A stretch of 64,000 nucleotides of DNA from an uncultured Candidatus Melainabacteria bacterium. Lineage in GTDB: Bacteria > Cyanobacteriota > Vampirovibrionia > Gastranaerophilales > Gastranaerophilaceae. The notes beneath the pieces are model-generated. The model had not been told where the DNA came from. It did no database searches and saw only the letters and a list, made by a program, of their open reading frames with translations. Of this stretch, positions 7,858 to 17,266 are shown piece by piece. Within the stretch, counting starts at the first letter, position 1; every line of letters starts with the position of its first letter. The position numbers were made by a program, and so were the translations under genes. The stretch covers positions 92,378 through 156,377 of the forward strand of contig CAKULF010000004.1 in NCBI GenBank assembly GCA_934667125.1, read 5' to 3'.

Positions 7858-9021
7858 ATGAAACAAAGAAGTTTAATTAAAAATTTAGCTTTTATTTTTT
7901 GCTCATGCCTTATCTTTTCAGGTGTGAACTCTTTTTGTAATGCTGAACAGCCGAAATTAAACGAGCAAAAAAATCAAATTGAAGTTCAAAGAGGGCATGC
8001 CAAAAAAGAAATTCATAAGCTAAAACTTCTTGAAAAAATTGAAACAAACAGATTATATAAAAATCAGCAAAAACTTGAATATACTCAACACAATCTTCAA
8101 AGAAATCAGCAAAAATATGATAATGCTCAAAATGAAATTGCCCATCTTAAAAGAAAGCTTGATAACCTTTTAGTTGAGCATAATAGACACTTGTCGTATA
8201 CTTCAAAAAGAATAGTTCAAATTTATAAACACAAAAGAAATAACTACATTGATTTTCTTTTAAATTCTTCCGATATCAATTCTTTTTTAGATAGATTGTA
8301 TTATGAAAATATTGTAATTGATTATGATAGAAAAAAATTACAAGAAACAAAAGTAATAGCAAAAGATATCTTGGCGCTGACTGCTCGAATTGAGCAACAA
8401 AAGTCAACTTTGGCGGATTCAATTAAGAATATCAACAAAGAGCAAGGTGAAATTCAAGAAGCTATTAACAAAAATGAAAAATTAATCGAAAAATTAAAAA
8501 CAGATAGGGCAACTTGGGAAAAAGCTGAAAAAGATCTTGCTAAGCAATCAAGAGCAATTTCTCATATGATTAATCAAGAGCTTAAAAAATCTCAAAAATC
8601 AGGCGGTGCTACTGTTGTTGTAACAGAAGGTTTTACTCGTCCGATAGGCGGAAAAATCACATCTCCGTTTGGCTGGAGAACTCATCCTATCTTTAAAAGA
8701 AAAATTTTCCACTCAGGTGTTGATATTGGTGCTCCTTATGGTTCAGCTATTAGAGCGGCAAACTCTGGTAAGGTTATGTTTGTTGGCTGGTATAGCGGTT
8801 ATGGTAAGGTTGTAATTATTAACCATGGTAATATCAATGGTGTTCCGACTTCAACATTGTATGCTCACATGTCTGCAACTTGTGTTGCTAAAGGAGCTAA
8901 TGTTTCTCGTGGAACAGTGGTTGGAAAAGTTGGTACAACAGGATATTCAACAGGTCCGCATTTACACTTTGAAGTGCGTCAAAAAGGTAATCCTGTAAAT
9001 CCTTTAAATTTCATCAGATAA
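7858..9021 (+). CDS. M23-family murein peptidase with coiled-coil (EnvC/NlpD-like)
   Basis: A periplasmic cell-wall hydrolase or amidase activator. The N-terminal signal peptide covers about residues 1-30 (hydrophobic, ending near NSFCNAEQ). A long coiled coil follows (about 32-250). The C-terminal LytM/M23 domain (about 260-385) has the zinc ligands HSGVDIG (H and D near 285-289) and HLHFEVR (near 368), plus LYAHMS. With the metal ligands intact it is probably an active endopeptidase rather than a pure activator like EnvC. The 387-aa length and the coiled-coil/M23 order match EnvC-type proteins acting in cell division. It has no ribosome site, but a -10-like box is correctly placed for a leaderless transcript. 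The OstA gene follows. Confidence 0.9.
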   Translation: MKQRSLIKNLAFIFCSCLIFSGVNSFCNAEQPKLNEQKNQIEVQRGHAKKEIHKLKLLEKIETNRLYKNQQKLEYTQHNLQRNQQKYDNAQNEIAHLKRKLDNLLVEHNRHLSYTSKRIVQIYKHKRNNYIDFLLNSSDINSFLDRLYYENIVIDYDRKKLQETKVIAKDILALTARIEQQKSTLADSIKNINKEQGEIQEAINKNEKLIEKLKTDRATWEKAEKDLAKQSRAISHMINQELKKSQKSGGATVVVTEGFTRPIGGKITSPFGWRTHPIFKRKIFHSGVDIGAPYGSAIRAANSGKVMFVGWYSGYGKVVIINHGNINGVPTSTLYAHMSATCVAKGANVSRGTVVGKVGTTGYSTGPHLHFEVRQKGNPVNPLNFIR

Positions 9022-9078
9022 TTTGTAATAACTCTTTTTTTGGTGTAAATTAATTATATATAACTTTTAGGGGAAAAA

Positions 9079-11136
9079 TTGCTTAAATTCACAAAGAAAA
9101 TATATTTAACTATGCTTTCTTTGACATTAATCTTTCAATGTCAGAATTTAGCATTTGCCCAATATGAAGTCTTTAAAGCAAAGACAGTCGAAAACGAAAA
9201 GCAAATTGTTGAACAAAATGACGTAACGGCTGAAATTCCTGTTGTGGATGATGATTTGCCTGATTATAATACGGACGATTCGCTTAACGCTGTTGTTGGA
9301 AGAAAAATTAAATCGATTTTAAATAACAGAAAAAATAAGAAAAATAAGGCTGATAAAGAAAATATTGAAGAAGAAAATATAAAAGAAGTTTCAAACTTGA
9401 AATCAAGCGATAGCGCTGATAATAGCGTTGAAGAAACAAAAATGGTTAATCCTAAAAGTTATGAAAACCAAAAAGTTGATGATAGCAATAAATTTAAACT
9501 AAATGCCGAAAAAGTCAGCTATGACGAGGGCGATGGTAATATTTATGCAACCGGTGATGTTGAAATTGTAGCATGCGCTAAAAAAACAACAATTAAAGCT
9601 GATGAAGCTATTTTAGACAAGAAAAGTCAAACAATTAAATTAACGGGAAACGTTCGTGTAGTCAAAGAAGGTGCTGAAATGAGAGGCGAAAGCCTTTTGA
9701 TTGACTTGAACGAAGAAAATGTTTTGATGAATAATCCGTCAATGGATATTTACATGTTCAATATTCAAGCGCAAGAAGGCTTTTTAATTGCTGATGATAT
9801 TCAGGCAATCAACGGTGTAATTAAAAGTGCCAAACGCCAAGACATAATGCTTCAAAGCAGCGGCTTTAGAATATATGATAATGTTGACGTTAATCAATTA
9901 TATCAAAATAACACATTTAAAATGGCTGACACTCAATCAACAAGGAAACAATCGTACAGTATCCATGCTAAAGATATCGTTTTAACTTGCTATAAAGACC
10001 ACAACTCTTTGCTTTTGAAGAAAGCTGATATTTATTATAATAAGCACAAAATCCTTGCCAATACCGATTTTGAAATATTTTCAGATAAAGAAGTTCAACG
10101 TGTTGAAACAAATATGCTGGAACTTGGAAACTTAAGAAATTTCGGTATGTACGCAGGTTATGGCTTTGTATTCCGTGCGCCAAAAGGGCAAATTGTTAAA
10201 TTAATGCCTGCTGTCACTTATGGTAAAAGAGACGGAAGCGGCGGAATTGGTGTTGGTATTATCGGTAGATATTTGACAAAAAATGCCAGAATTGACGCTG
10301 GTTTTTCAACTTCAACAAGCAATCTTGTCGTAAAAGGTCGTTATCGTTTTGGCGATAATTTAAGGTTGCAATATGGTAGAAATGCCTATATTTCAGAAGG
10401 TTTCTTGGGTTCTCGTCGTCCGGGGTATGCTGCGCAATTAGAATATCGAAAATCATATACGATTAAGGATTTGGATGTTTATTATAACCAAGGTGTTTAT
10501 GCCGGATTCTTTAGCGAATATAAAAAGCATGATCTTGAACACGCTTATTCTACTATGCGTTTTAGATATATGAATGAATTAAGAAAAACGTTTTTTAGTT
10601 GGGAAAATAAAGAACAAGATTTGAAAATATCTTTTAATGCTATGGCGCAAGCAGAAGGAACATTGTATGGTTCAGGGCAAACCCAAGCTGTAGCTAGAAT
10701 TGGTCCATATATCACAACAAAAGTTAAAAATTGGGAATCAAGCATAGGTTATATGTTATCAGGTATTCACGGTGATAGCCCGTTTTGGTTTGATAAATAC
10801 ATGTATGGCCGCTCTGCTATTACATTTAATGAAAAAATCAGACTTTCAAAATATATTTCGCTTGGCTATCGTGCCTATGTTAACCCTCAAAAGGATAACT
10901 ATCAAAACCGATTGTTAACAGAATCCAGAATATATGCTCTTATCGGGCCTGAGGATTTAAAAATGGCTATATCTTATGATATGGTGCGTGATACTTGTAA
11001 CATGGACTTTATGTTCATTTTGGGCTCTGATTCAACAAAAATCAATTTCGATAGATTAATCACAAAAAATATTGATAGAAGCAACGACAAGAGAGATTTC
11101 TATAAAAAAGCAAGAATAAATAAGGTTGATTTATAA
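9079..11136 (+). CDS. LPS-assembly-like outer membrane protein with OstA/LptA domain (LptD-like)
   Basis: A 685-aa exported protein. It starts at TTG (9079) with AGGGGAA 3-9 nt upstream, and has a signal peptide (about residues 1-28). Then comes an acidic/Lys-rich disordered stretch (30-135). An OstA/LptA beta-jellyroll follows (about 140-230: LNAEKVSYDEGDGNIYATGDVEI, KADEAILDKKSQTIKLTGNVRV, GESLLIDL). A long beta-rich C-terminal half (about 360-665) alternates aromatic and polar residues like an outer-membrane barrel. The order jellyroll then barrel is that of LptD, which inserts LPS into the outer membrane. The barrel is divergent from proteobacterial LptD. The nearby kdsB supports an LPS context. 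Confidence 0.7.
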   Translation: MLKFTKKIYLTMLSLTLIFQCQNLAFAQYEVFKAKTVENEKQIVEQNDVTAEIPVVDDDLPDYNTDDSLNAVVGRKIKSILNNRKNKKNKADKENIEEENIKEVSNLKSSDSADNSVEETKMVNPKSYENQKVDDSNKFKLNAEKVSYDEGDGNIYATGDVEIVACAKKTTIKADEAILDKKSQTIKLTGNVRVVKEGAEMRGESLLIDLNEENVLMNNPSMDIYMFNIQAQEGFLIADDIQAINGVIKSAKRQDIMLQSSGFRIYDNVDVNQLYQNNTFKMADTQSTRKQSYSIHAKDIVLTCYKDHNSLLLKKADIYYNKHKILANTDFEIFSDKEVQRVETNMLELGNLRNFGMYAGYGFVFRAPKGQIVKLMPAVTYGKRDGSGGIGVGIIGRYLTKNARIDAGFSTSTSNLVVKGRYRFGDNLRLQYGRNAYISEGFLGSRRPGYAAQLEYRKSYTIKDLDVYYNQGVYAGFFSEYKKHDLEHAYSTMRFRYMNELRKTFFSWENKEQDLKISFNAMAQAEGTLYGSGQTQAVARIGPYITTKVKNWESSIGYMLSGIHGDSPFWFDKYMYGRSAITFNEKIRLSKYISLGYRAYVNPQKDNYQNRLLTESRIYALIGPEDLKMAISYDMVRDTCNMDFMFILGSDSTKINFDRLITKNIDRSNDKRDFYKKARINKVDL

Positions 11137-11147
11137 AAATCAACCTT
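11122..11147. terminator. Bidirectional terminator between the OstA gene and kdsB
   Basis: AAGGTTGATTT (11122-11132) pairs with AAATCAACCTT (11137-11147). The stem includes the stop codon of the plus-strand gene, and the convergent kdsB ends at 11156. Confidence 0.6.
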
Positions 11148-11155
11148 TAATAATT

Positions 11156-11884
11156 TTATCCTTCAATAATTTTTTTGAACTTTTCATAGTCCTCTAAGGT
11201 GTCTATTCCTGTCGGATTAAGTGTTGTAATTCCAACTTTGATTTTCATTCCATATTTTAAAGCTCTTAATTGCTCCAAACTTTCTTGTTTTTCAAGGTCG
11301 GCTTGTGGAAGTTGAGTCATTTTAATTAATGAACTTTTTTTGTAGCCATAAATTCCAATGTGCGCATAATAATCTGCTTGATTTTCATTTCTTGGATATG
11401 GTATCGGACATCTTGAAAAATATAGTGCATAATTATTTATATCAAAAACGCATTTAACGCAGTTTGGGTTGTTGATTTGCTCGTTTGATGTGATTTTTCT
11501 AACTAATGTAGATATATCAACATCTTTATCATTGATTAAAGTTGAAATGGCTAAATCGATAACTTCGGGTGTGATTTGCGGTTCATCACCTTGAAGATTT
11601 AGGATATATTCAAATTCGGGATGTCTATTTACTACTTCTGCTATTCTATCTGAACCGCACTTATGTTCTGTGTTTGTCATTTCGGCTATGCCGCCAAAAG
11701 CTTCAACTGCTTCTTTAATTCTGTTATCATCCGTTGCAACTATAACTTCAGCGTTATAAGTTGATTTTCGAGCCGCCTCAACAACATATTGTATAATTGG
11801 CTTATTGTTCACTTTTAACAATGGTTTTGCGGGCAATCTTGTTGAGCCGTATCTTGCTGGGATGATTATTGCTATCTTTTCCAT
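11156..11884 (-). CDS. kdsB: 3-deoxy-manno-octulosonate cytidylyltransferase (CMP-KDO synthetase)
   Basis: Activates KDO with CTP to CMP-KDO for the LPS inner core. The 242-aa length is typical. The nucleotide-binding start IIPARYGSTRLPAKPLL (about residues 7-23) is diagnostic, followed by VIVATDD, NLQGDEPQI (the metal-binding region) and HIGIYGYKK. It lies 15 bp downstream of a TPR gene on the same strand, with AAGGAAG as ribosome site, so they are co-transcribed. Together with the OstA protein it is direct evidence for an LPS-bearing outer membrane. Confidence 0.95.
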   Translation of the reverse strand: MEKIAIIIPARYGSTRLPAKPLLKVNNKPIIQYVVEAARKSTYNAEVIVATDDNRIKEAVEAFGGIAEMTNTEHKCGSDRIAEVVNRHPEFEYILNLQGDEPQITPEVIDLAISTLINDKDVDISTLVRKITSNEQINNPNCVKCVFDINNYALYFSRCPIPYPRNENQADYYAHIGIYGYKKSSLIKMTQLPQADLEKQESLEQLRALKYGMKIKVGITTLNPTGIDTLEDYEKFKKIIEG

Positions 11885-11899
11885 AATTTCTTCCTTAAT

Positions 11900-14083
11900 C
11901 TAATAATATTTATTTCCAAGGTTTATAACCTTGTTTTGAACTTCGTTAATCAAATCTTTCTCATCAGGCTCGGTTGATAAGAATTTTTCATAAGCAACAA
12001 GAGCAGATTTTTCATCGTTTATTTTTTCATAGGCTTTGCCTAATTGATAATACGCCATATAGTATCCGGGGTTTAATTCAAGCACTTTTTGAAGGTCGAT
12101 TATTTGAGCGGCATTTCTTTTCATGCCGTCTGAAGCAAGCGCTCTATAATAATATAGTTGAGAATTTGTCGGATAATTTTTAATTCCGTTATCCAAAATT
12201 TGAATAGCTGAAATATAGTCTTTATTATCAAATTTTTCATAAGCGCTGTTGATTATTTTTGTTATGATTTTTTGCTCAACAAAAGATAGCATATTGACCG
12301 CTTTTGAATTAGAGCTATCGAGCCCGATTGATTTTTCAAGATTTATTTTAGCGTTTGTTAAATCGTTCAATTCAAGATATGAAAGTGCCATATTGAAATA
12401 TATATCTGAATTAACAGGGTCAAGTTTTATTGCTTCTTTGTAGTTCAAAATTGAATTTGTATATTCGCCCATTGAACGATATGTGTTTGCTATAGCGATA
12501 TAAGTTGCTGAATCTTTTTTGTTTAAAGCTAAATATTTATCAAGATTTTTCTTTTGTTCATAGTAATTTTTTTGATTTTTTGAAATAGCTGTTTTTCTTT
12601 CTTGAGCTATTTTTTCTTGTTGAGTTGGAGTTTTTTGAGCTTGTTTTTGAGGCGCTTTTTTAGCTTGAGGTTTAGTTGTTTGAGGCGTTTTGGCTATTTT
12701 TTCAACTTTTTTAGTTGGTTGAACTTGCTTCGTTTCTTTATTAATTTCTTTTTTTATTTCTTGCTTTTGAACAACTTTTTGTGGCTGTTTTTGCACGGGT
12801 TTTTGAGCTTTTTGAGTTTCTTTTTTGATAGCTATTTTTTGTTTTAAGGTTGTTTTTTGTTCTTGTGCTTGGGTGGTTTTTTGTGTAGTTTTTTGTGTTG
12901 GTTTTTTAGGTGCTTTTGTTGTAGATTTTTGAGCCTTTGGAGCTTTTGGAACATAAGCGCTAGGATAATTTTTAACTTCTTCTTTTTCTTTAATATCAAA
13001 TTTTTTAGAATATTCTATAAAATCTTTTGCACCATTAATATCATTTTGATTTTCTAAAAATATTGCAAAATCAACAAAATCATTTTTTGTTGGAGAATAG
13101 TTTGGTTTGTTGAAATTAATTTTAGCTAAGATTTGCTCTGGATTGAATTTAGCTCTATAAGCGCAATATAAGCCATATTTAGCATAAGCGGAAGTTGGAT
13201 ATTCGCTTAAAATTTCTTGATATTCTTTTGTTGCGTCAAATAAATTTCCGTTTCTTGTTAAAATTTTTGCTTTTGAAATTCTAATTTGCGAATCGGTCTT
13301 ATTATCGTCCAAAATTAAATTATAGACTTTTAAAGCTTCTGAATCATTATTGTTTGCTAAATATAAATCAGCTAAATAATATTTTAAAAATATATCGTCG
13401 GGATTTAGCGCTATAGCTTTTTTATAGGCTTTTGCTGAAAGATTTAAGTTATTTTGTTTTTCATAAATCCAACCCAACATTTCATATAAATTATTAGCCT
13501 CAAACCTGTCTTGGGGTTTGATTTTATTTAAAGTTATGTCTTGAATTTTAAACAAAAGTTCAGCGCTCGTTGTTTGTTGAACGATTTGTCTTAGGGTTTC
13601 AATCCCCATAACGTTTCTTTTTTGCTTCAAATATAAAATTGCAAGTTTATATTTAGCAAGTAGATTATTATCATCCTCGTTTATTGCGTTTTTATAGTAA
13701 TAAGCTGTTTTTGAGGGGCTTTTTTGAAGATATTGACAAATATCGCCCATCAATTCCAAACATTCGCTTTTTCGATAGTTAATATCAATCAATTCTTTTA
13801 ATTCCCAAACGGCGCAATTGTATTTTTCTTGCGCAATCAGGCGCTTAACGTCGTTAAAACGGGCAAGAGGAGAATAATCGATTTTATGGTTTTTAACGAT
13901 TTTATCCAACTTTTGCTTGTTTATAACATATTCTTTAGAATTTTTATCACAGCTATTTAAAAGGGTTCTGATACTATCAAGCTCGTTAATCCCTAAATCC
14001 GCACAAGACGCGGGGTTATAGGATAATAAAATCATAAAAAATATAACCGCAATATGTTTAAAATGTCGTTTAAGTTTAAACAA
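11900..14083 (-). CDS. Exported TPR-repeat protein with long basic Gln/Lys/Pro/Thr linker
   Basis: A 727-aa protein with a signal peptide (about residues 1-27, FFMILLSYNPASCAD). A first TPR block follows (about 60-370; repeats such as LSAKAYKKAIALNPDDIFLKYY and DATKEYQEILSEYPTSAYAKYG). The middle, about 375-520, is a low-complexity linker made almost only of K, Q, T, P and A. A second TPR block (about 525-720) includes SILNYKEAIKLDPVNSDIYF. TPRs are protein-interaction solenoids. The positively charged linker may span or bind peptidoglycan or another polyanion (inference). It is upstream of kdsB. The start ATG at 14081-14083 is followed by a typical basic/hydrophobic leader. Confidence 0.85.
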   Translation of the reverse strand: MFKLKRHFKHIAVIFFMILLSYNPASCADLGINELDSIRTLLNSCDKNSKEYVINKQKLDKIVKNHKIDYSPLARFNDVKRLIAQEKYNCAVWELKELIDINYRKSECLELMGDICQYLQKSPSKTAYYYKNAINEDDNNLLAKYKLAILYLKQKRNVMGIETLRQIVQQTTSAELLFKIQDITLNKIKPQDRFEANNLYEMLGWIYEKQNNLNLSAKAYKKAIALNPDDIFLKYYLADLYLANNNDSEALKVYNLILDDNKTDSQIRISKAKILTRNGNLFDATKEYQEILSEYPTSAYAKYGLYCAYRAKFNPEQILAKINFNKPNYSPTKNDFVDFAIFLENQNDINGAKDFIEYSKKFDIKEKEEVKNYPSAYVPKAPKAQKSTTKAPKKPTQKTTQKTTQAQEQKTTLKQKIAIKKETQKAQKPVQKQPQKVVQKQEIKKEINKETKQVQPTKKVEKIAKTPQTTKPQAKKAPQKQAQKTPTQQEKIAQERKTAISKNQKNYYEQKKNLDKYLALNKKDSATYIAIANTYRSMGEYTNSILNYKEAIKLDPVNSDIYFNMALSYLELNDLTNAKINLEKSIGLDSSNSKAVNMLSFVEQKIITKIINSAYEKFDNKDYISAIQILDNGIKNYPTNSQLYYYRALASDGMKRNAAQIIDLQKVLELNPGYYMAYYQLGKAYEKINDEKSALVAYEKFLSTEPDEKDLINEVQNKVINLGNKYY

Positions 14084-14203
14084 ATTCTACCTCTTTTAAG
14101 TCTATCAATATTTTATTACAAAAAATGCCGAAAATAAAGAATGTTAAGAATATAACGAAGGGGTAAATTTTTATTAATTAAGTTGCATTTTGTGTTTATG
14201 TTT

Positions 14204-14209
14204 TATAAT
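14204..14209 (+). promoter_or_regulatory. -10 box TATAAT placed for a leaderless mRNA
   Basis: A perfect TATAAT ends 6 nt before the ATG at 14216. TTGCAT (14183-14188) lies upstream at a short 15-bp spacing. There is no room for a ribosome site. Confidence 0.45.
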
Positions 14210-14215
14210 GTTGGT

Positions 14216-16030
14216 ATGAAAAGAAAAATTTTTTTAATCGCCTTTTTAATGCTGCTGTTTGCGTCATATTCAGATGCTAAGTTAAATTCGCAAGCTAACA
14301 AATTATATAATAATGCTATCTTATCAGAACAAAAAGGAGATTATAACGAAGCTCTTAACTGTATACAAAAGGCTATTGTTTATGCGCCAAATGACGCTAT
14401 TTTAAATATCAAATTAGCAGGAATTTATACAAATCTTGGTAAATATAATGAAGCCATAGACGCTTATTTAAAAGCGATTAAACTTCGCCCTGATGATGGG
14501 TTTTTATATATAAGTTTGGGTAATTTATATATGCAAACTTATGACTATAATAATGCTCTAAATGCCTATAAAATGGCTCAACAAGTGATGGGCGATTATA
14601 AATATAATTATGTAAATATTGCAAATGCAAAATATTCCCTGAATGATTACGATGGCGCTATTGGCGCTTATGAAGAGTTTTTAAACAGTTATCCTGATAA
14701 TCTTGAAGCTCAAGTTGCTATTGCAAATTTGTATTTAGATAAGGCTGAATATAAAAAATCGATTGAAAATTTTGCAAATGCCTTAAGAAATAATCCAAAA
14801 GAATTTAGAGATTATGCTAATTACGGAATAGCTCTAATGCGCCAAGGTGATAATGAAAAAGCGGAAATAGCCTTAAAAAGCGCAACTTCGCTAAATCAAA
14901 ACGATTCAATGAGCTATGCTAATCTTGCAATTGTTCAAATGAAACAAGATAAATTAAATGAAGCTTCCGATTCATTTCAAAAAGCCCTTGGAATTTCGGA
15001 TGATTTAAACGCTATAAGGTTTGATTATGCTGTATTATTGACAAAGAAAAATAAGCCTGATATGGCAATTGAACAATATAGATTGTTCTTAAAAGAATAT
15101 CCAACTTCAAAAAATGCAAATATAAATCTTGCAAATTTATATGCTCAAAAGAAAGATTATGTCGAAGCTATTAAGGTTTTAGAGGATTATAAAAAAACTT
15201 CCCCAATCGACACCGAAACTCAATTGACTTTAGCAAAATTATATCAAGATAACGCTGAATTTAAAGAGGCTTTGATATATTATAATAATGTTTTAGCAAC
15301 TGACAAGAATAATTCAGTGGCTTTATATAATAAAGCGATTGTTTTGGGTCAAACAGGAAATCCACAAGAAGCAATAAATATCTATAATTCTCTGTTGAAG
15401 CGAGATGAAGAAGAGCTGGCTAAAAATGATATTTATTATGCCGATATAAGAAATGATTTGGTTGAAAATTCAATAAATTCAGCTCAAAATTACTATAAAA
15501 ACGGCGAATATAAAAAAGCGAGAGCAATTTATTCTAAGCTTCTTGAGGGTAAAAATGAAGATTTTAGGATATATTTAGGCATGGCGGATTGCTCTTTGGC
15601 GCTTGGAATGCACATTTACGCTAAAGAATATTATGAAAAAGCAATCCAAATCGATAACACATCTTCTGAAGCTCTTGTTCATTATGCGCAAGTTTTATAT
15701 GAATTAAAAGATTATGAAACAGCGCTTGCTGTATTGGATAAGGCTTTGGAATGCGCTAAAGAAGATGATAACATATATTATAATATTGCTTTGATTTATT
15801 ATGAAACAAAAGATTTTGAAAATGCTCTAAAAAACATTCAAAACGCAATAATATACGACCCTTCGGTTGCTGATTATTATTACTTAAACGGCTTAATTCA
15901 AGAAAATTTGGAAAATAATAAAGACGCTATATTTGCTTATGAAAAATATATTGAATTAATCACAGATGAAAAAACAAAGGCAAATATTCAACAACACGTT
16001 AAAAAATTGTATGATAGCTTGGTACAATGA
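14216..16030 (+). CDS. Exported TPR-repeat protein
   Basis: A 604-aa solenoid of about 15 tetratricopeptide repeats covering almost the whole protein (for example YNEALNCIQKAIVYAPNDAI and FENALKNIQNAIIYDPSVAD). I start it at ATG 14216 because this gives a classic signal peptide (MKRKIFLIAFLMLLFASYSDA). The longer frame from a TTG at 14183 would put non-signal residues in front and would run through a perfect TATAAT box. It probably acts as a periplasmic scaffold (inference). Its stop overlaps the ATG of the next gene (ATGA), so the two are translationally coupled. No family beyond TPR is recognised. Confidence 0.85.
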   Translation: MKRKIFLIAFLMLLFASYSDAKLNSQANKLYNNAILSEQKGDYNEALNCIQKAIVYAPNDAILNIKLAGIYTNLGKYNEAIDAYLKAIKLRPDDGFLYISLGNLYMQTYDYNNALNAYKMAQQVMGDYKYNYVNIANAKYSLNDYDGAIGAYEEFLNSYPDNLEAQVAIANLYLDKAEYKKSIENFANALRNNPKEFRDYANYGIALMRQGDNEKAEIALKSATSLNQNDSMSYANLAIVQMKQDKLNEASDSFQKALGISDDLNAIRFDYAVLLTKKNKPDMAIEQYRLFLKEYPTSKNANINLANLYAQKKDYVEAIKVLEDYKKTSPIDTETQLTLAKLYQDNAEFKEALIYYNNVLATDKNNSVALYNKAIVLGQTGNPQEAINIYNSLLKRDEEELAKNDIYYADIRNDLVENSINSAQNYYKNGEYKKARAIYSKLLEGKNEDFRIYLGMADCSLALGMHIYAKEYYEKAIQIDNTSSEALVHYAQVLYELKDYETALAVLDKALECAKEDDNIYYNIALIYYETKDFENALKNIQNAIIYDPSVADYYYLNGLIQENLENNKDAIFAYEKYIELITDEKTKANIQQHVKKLYDSLVQ

Positions 16031-16452
16031 GAAAAATATTCTTAACATTATTGATTTTGGCGAGTTTTAGCGCTTTTGGATTTGGCTTTGGGAAAAAAGA
16101 AGAAGCTATTATTGTTTTAACAAGCAAAAATCCTGCCGAAATTTCTTCAATAGATGAAAAAGTCACTCCGCAATATGTTTTTAGACCAAATTCAAAAATA
16201 TATTTTATGATTTCAAATCCAAATGGCTTTAAATCCGACTATATTAAATATCAAATAGTTAAGCAAAACCCAAACGTCAATGTTGGCGGCTATAACAGGG
16301 TTAGAAACATAACTGCAAGAGTTCGCAATAAAAACTATTTTTCATCATATTTTACATTAACCGATGCAGGAAAATACATAATTCAGGTTTTTGATATTGA
16401 AAATTTACAGCAATGGCTTGCTAATCTTGCTTTTCAGGTGATTGATGAATAA
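16027..16452 (+). CDS. Small exported hypothetical protein
   Basis: A 141-aa protein with a signal peptide (MRKIFLTLLILASFSAFGFG, about residues 1-21). The mature domain of about 115 residues is rich in beta-strand patterns (IYFMISNPNGF, SSYFTLTDAGKYIIQVFD), suggesting an Ig-like or beta-sandwich fold. Start and stop overlap both neighbours: ATGA with the TPR gene before it, and 8 nt with the next gene. It is therefore the middle gene of a three-gene operon and probably a partner of the TPR protein. No known family is recognised. Confidence 0.75.
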   Translation: MRKIFLTLLILASFSAFGFGFGKKEEAIIVLTSKNPAEISSIDEKVTPQYVFRPNSKIYFMISNPNGFKSDYIKYQIVKQNPNVNVGGYNRVRNITARVRNKNYFSSYFTLTDAGKYIIQVFDIENLQQWLANLAFQVIDE

Positions 16453-16891
16453 AATATTTAAAAACATCAAAGACTTTTTTGAAGATTTTATATTAGATAT
16501 TTATAATAAATTTTTCTCTTCAAAGTATGTTTTAAAAGGCAAATGCAAAGAATGTGGGGCATGTTGTCGAAATATTTTGTTTTCAACCGAAAATGGCTAT
16601 GTTAAGGATAAAGATGTTTTTAACCAAATGCAAAAGAAATATCGATATTATAGAAATTTCAGAATTTCAGGAGTTGTAAAAGATAAAAAAGACTTTCAAA
16701 ACGGCGCTTTGACGTTTGAATGTCGATTTATTTCAGATAAAAACAGATGTAAAATATATCTTTTCAGACCCTTGTTTTGCAGAAATTACCCCGATATTAA
16801 TCAAGAATTTATTTATCAAGGGGTTACAATGCTTGATGAGTGCGGATTTTACTTTGACGTCGATAAAAAATTTGAGTCTTATTTAAAGTAA
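16445..16891 (+). CDS. YkgJ-type CxxCxxCC metal-cluster protein
   Basis: A 148-aa cytoplasmic protein with the CxxCxxCC signature CKECGACC (about residues 36-43), then FECRFISDKNRCKIYLFRP and FCRNYPDI. This is the full Cys set of the zinc/iron-chelating YkgJ family, whose role is poorly defined. I start at ATG 16445 rather than the adjoining TTG at 16442. It is the last gene of the operon with the TPR and beta-rich proteins. The first 25 residues form an amphipathic Phe/Lys/Ile-rich helix that might bind a membrane (inference). Confidence 0.85.
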   Translation: MNKIFKNIKDFFEDFILDIYNKFFSSKYVLKGKCKECGACCRNILFSTENGYVKDKDVFNQMQKKYRYYRNFRISGVVKDKKDFQNGALTFECRFISDKNRCKIYLFRPLFCRNYPDINQEFIYQGVTMLDECGFYFDVDKKFESYLK

Positions 16892-16977
16892 AGTTTTGTA
16901 ACATTATTATTTTGAATTCTAAGGTTTTTAAAAAATCGTCCGTATATATAAATATAAATAAGTAAAGGATGACGAAA

Positions 16978-17196
16978 ATGAAAATTTTAGAACAAATTAA
17001 AATGGTTAAGGAAGTTGTAAATAATATTGAAAATAATCTTTTGAATAAATCAAGCTCTGAAACAACTATTGAGCTTATTTGTAAAAACTCTCAAGCGGAA
17101 AACAAGGCTAAGGACACAACACACGACATTAAAGAAATCTCTTCCATTGGAAGTGAACAAATTAGAGAAGATATTAAAGGCATTTATAGCTTTTAG
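16978..17196 (+). CDS. Small hypothetical protein (72 aa)
   Basis: I choose ATG 16978 because AAAGGA (16964-16969) is 8 nt upstream; the ATG at 16969 overlaps that ribosome site. The product begins MKILEQIKMVKEVVNNIENN and is helical and hydrophilic, with no membrane segment or recognised motif. It has its own terminator directly downstream (17222), so it is a separate transcription unit. Confidence 0.6.
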   Translation: MKILEQIKMVKEVVNNIENNLLNKSSSETTIELICKNSQAENKAKDTTHDIKEISSIGSEQIREDIKGIYSF

Positions 17197-17221
17197 TGTT
17201 TGCTCGAAAATCTAAGCATTA

Positions 17222-17250
17222 AAAAAGCCCTTTTGAGAGGGCTTTTTGTT
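17222..17250 (+). terminator. Rho-independent terminator
   Basis: AGCCCT (17226-17231) pairs with AGGGCT (17238-17243), flanked by an A-run and followed by TTTTTGTTT. It ends the 72-aa gene. Confidence 0.85.
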
Positions 17251-17266
17251 TAAGTTTTATTTAGTA

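Noticed and set aside
12602..13057. Phe/Leu-rich open frames on the plus strand
   Set aside because: They are the complement of the Lys/Gln/Thr linker of the TPR gene at 11900; composition is an artefact of low-complexity DNA.
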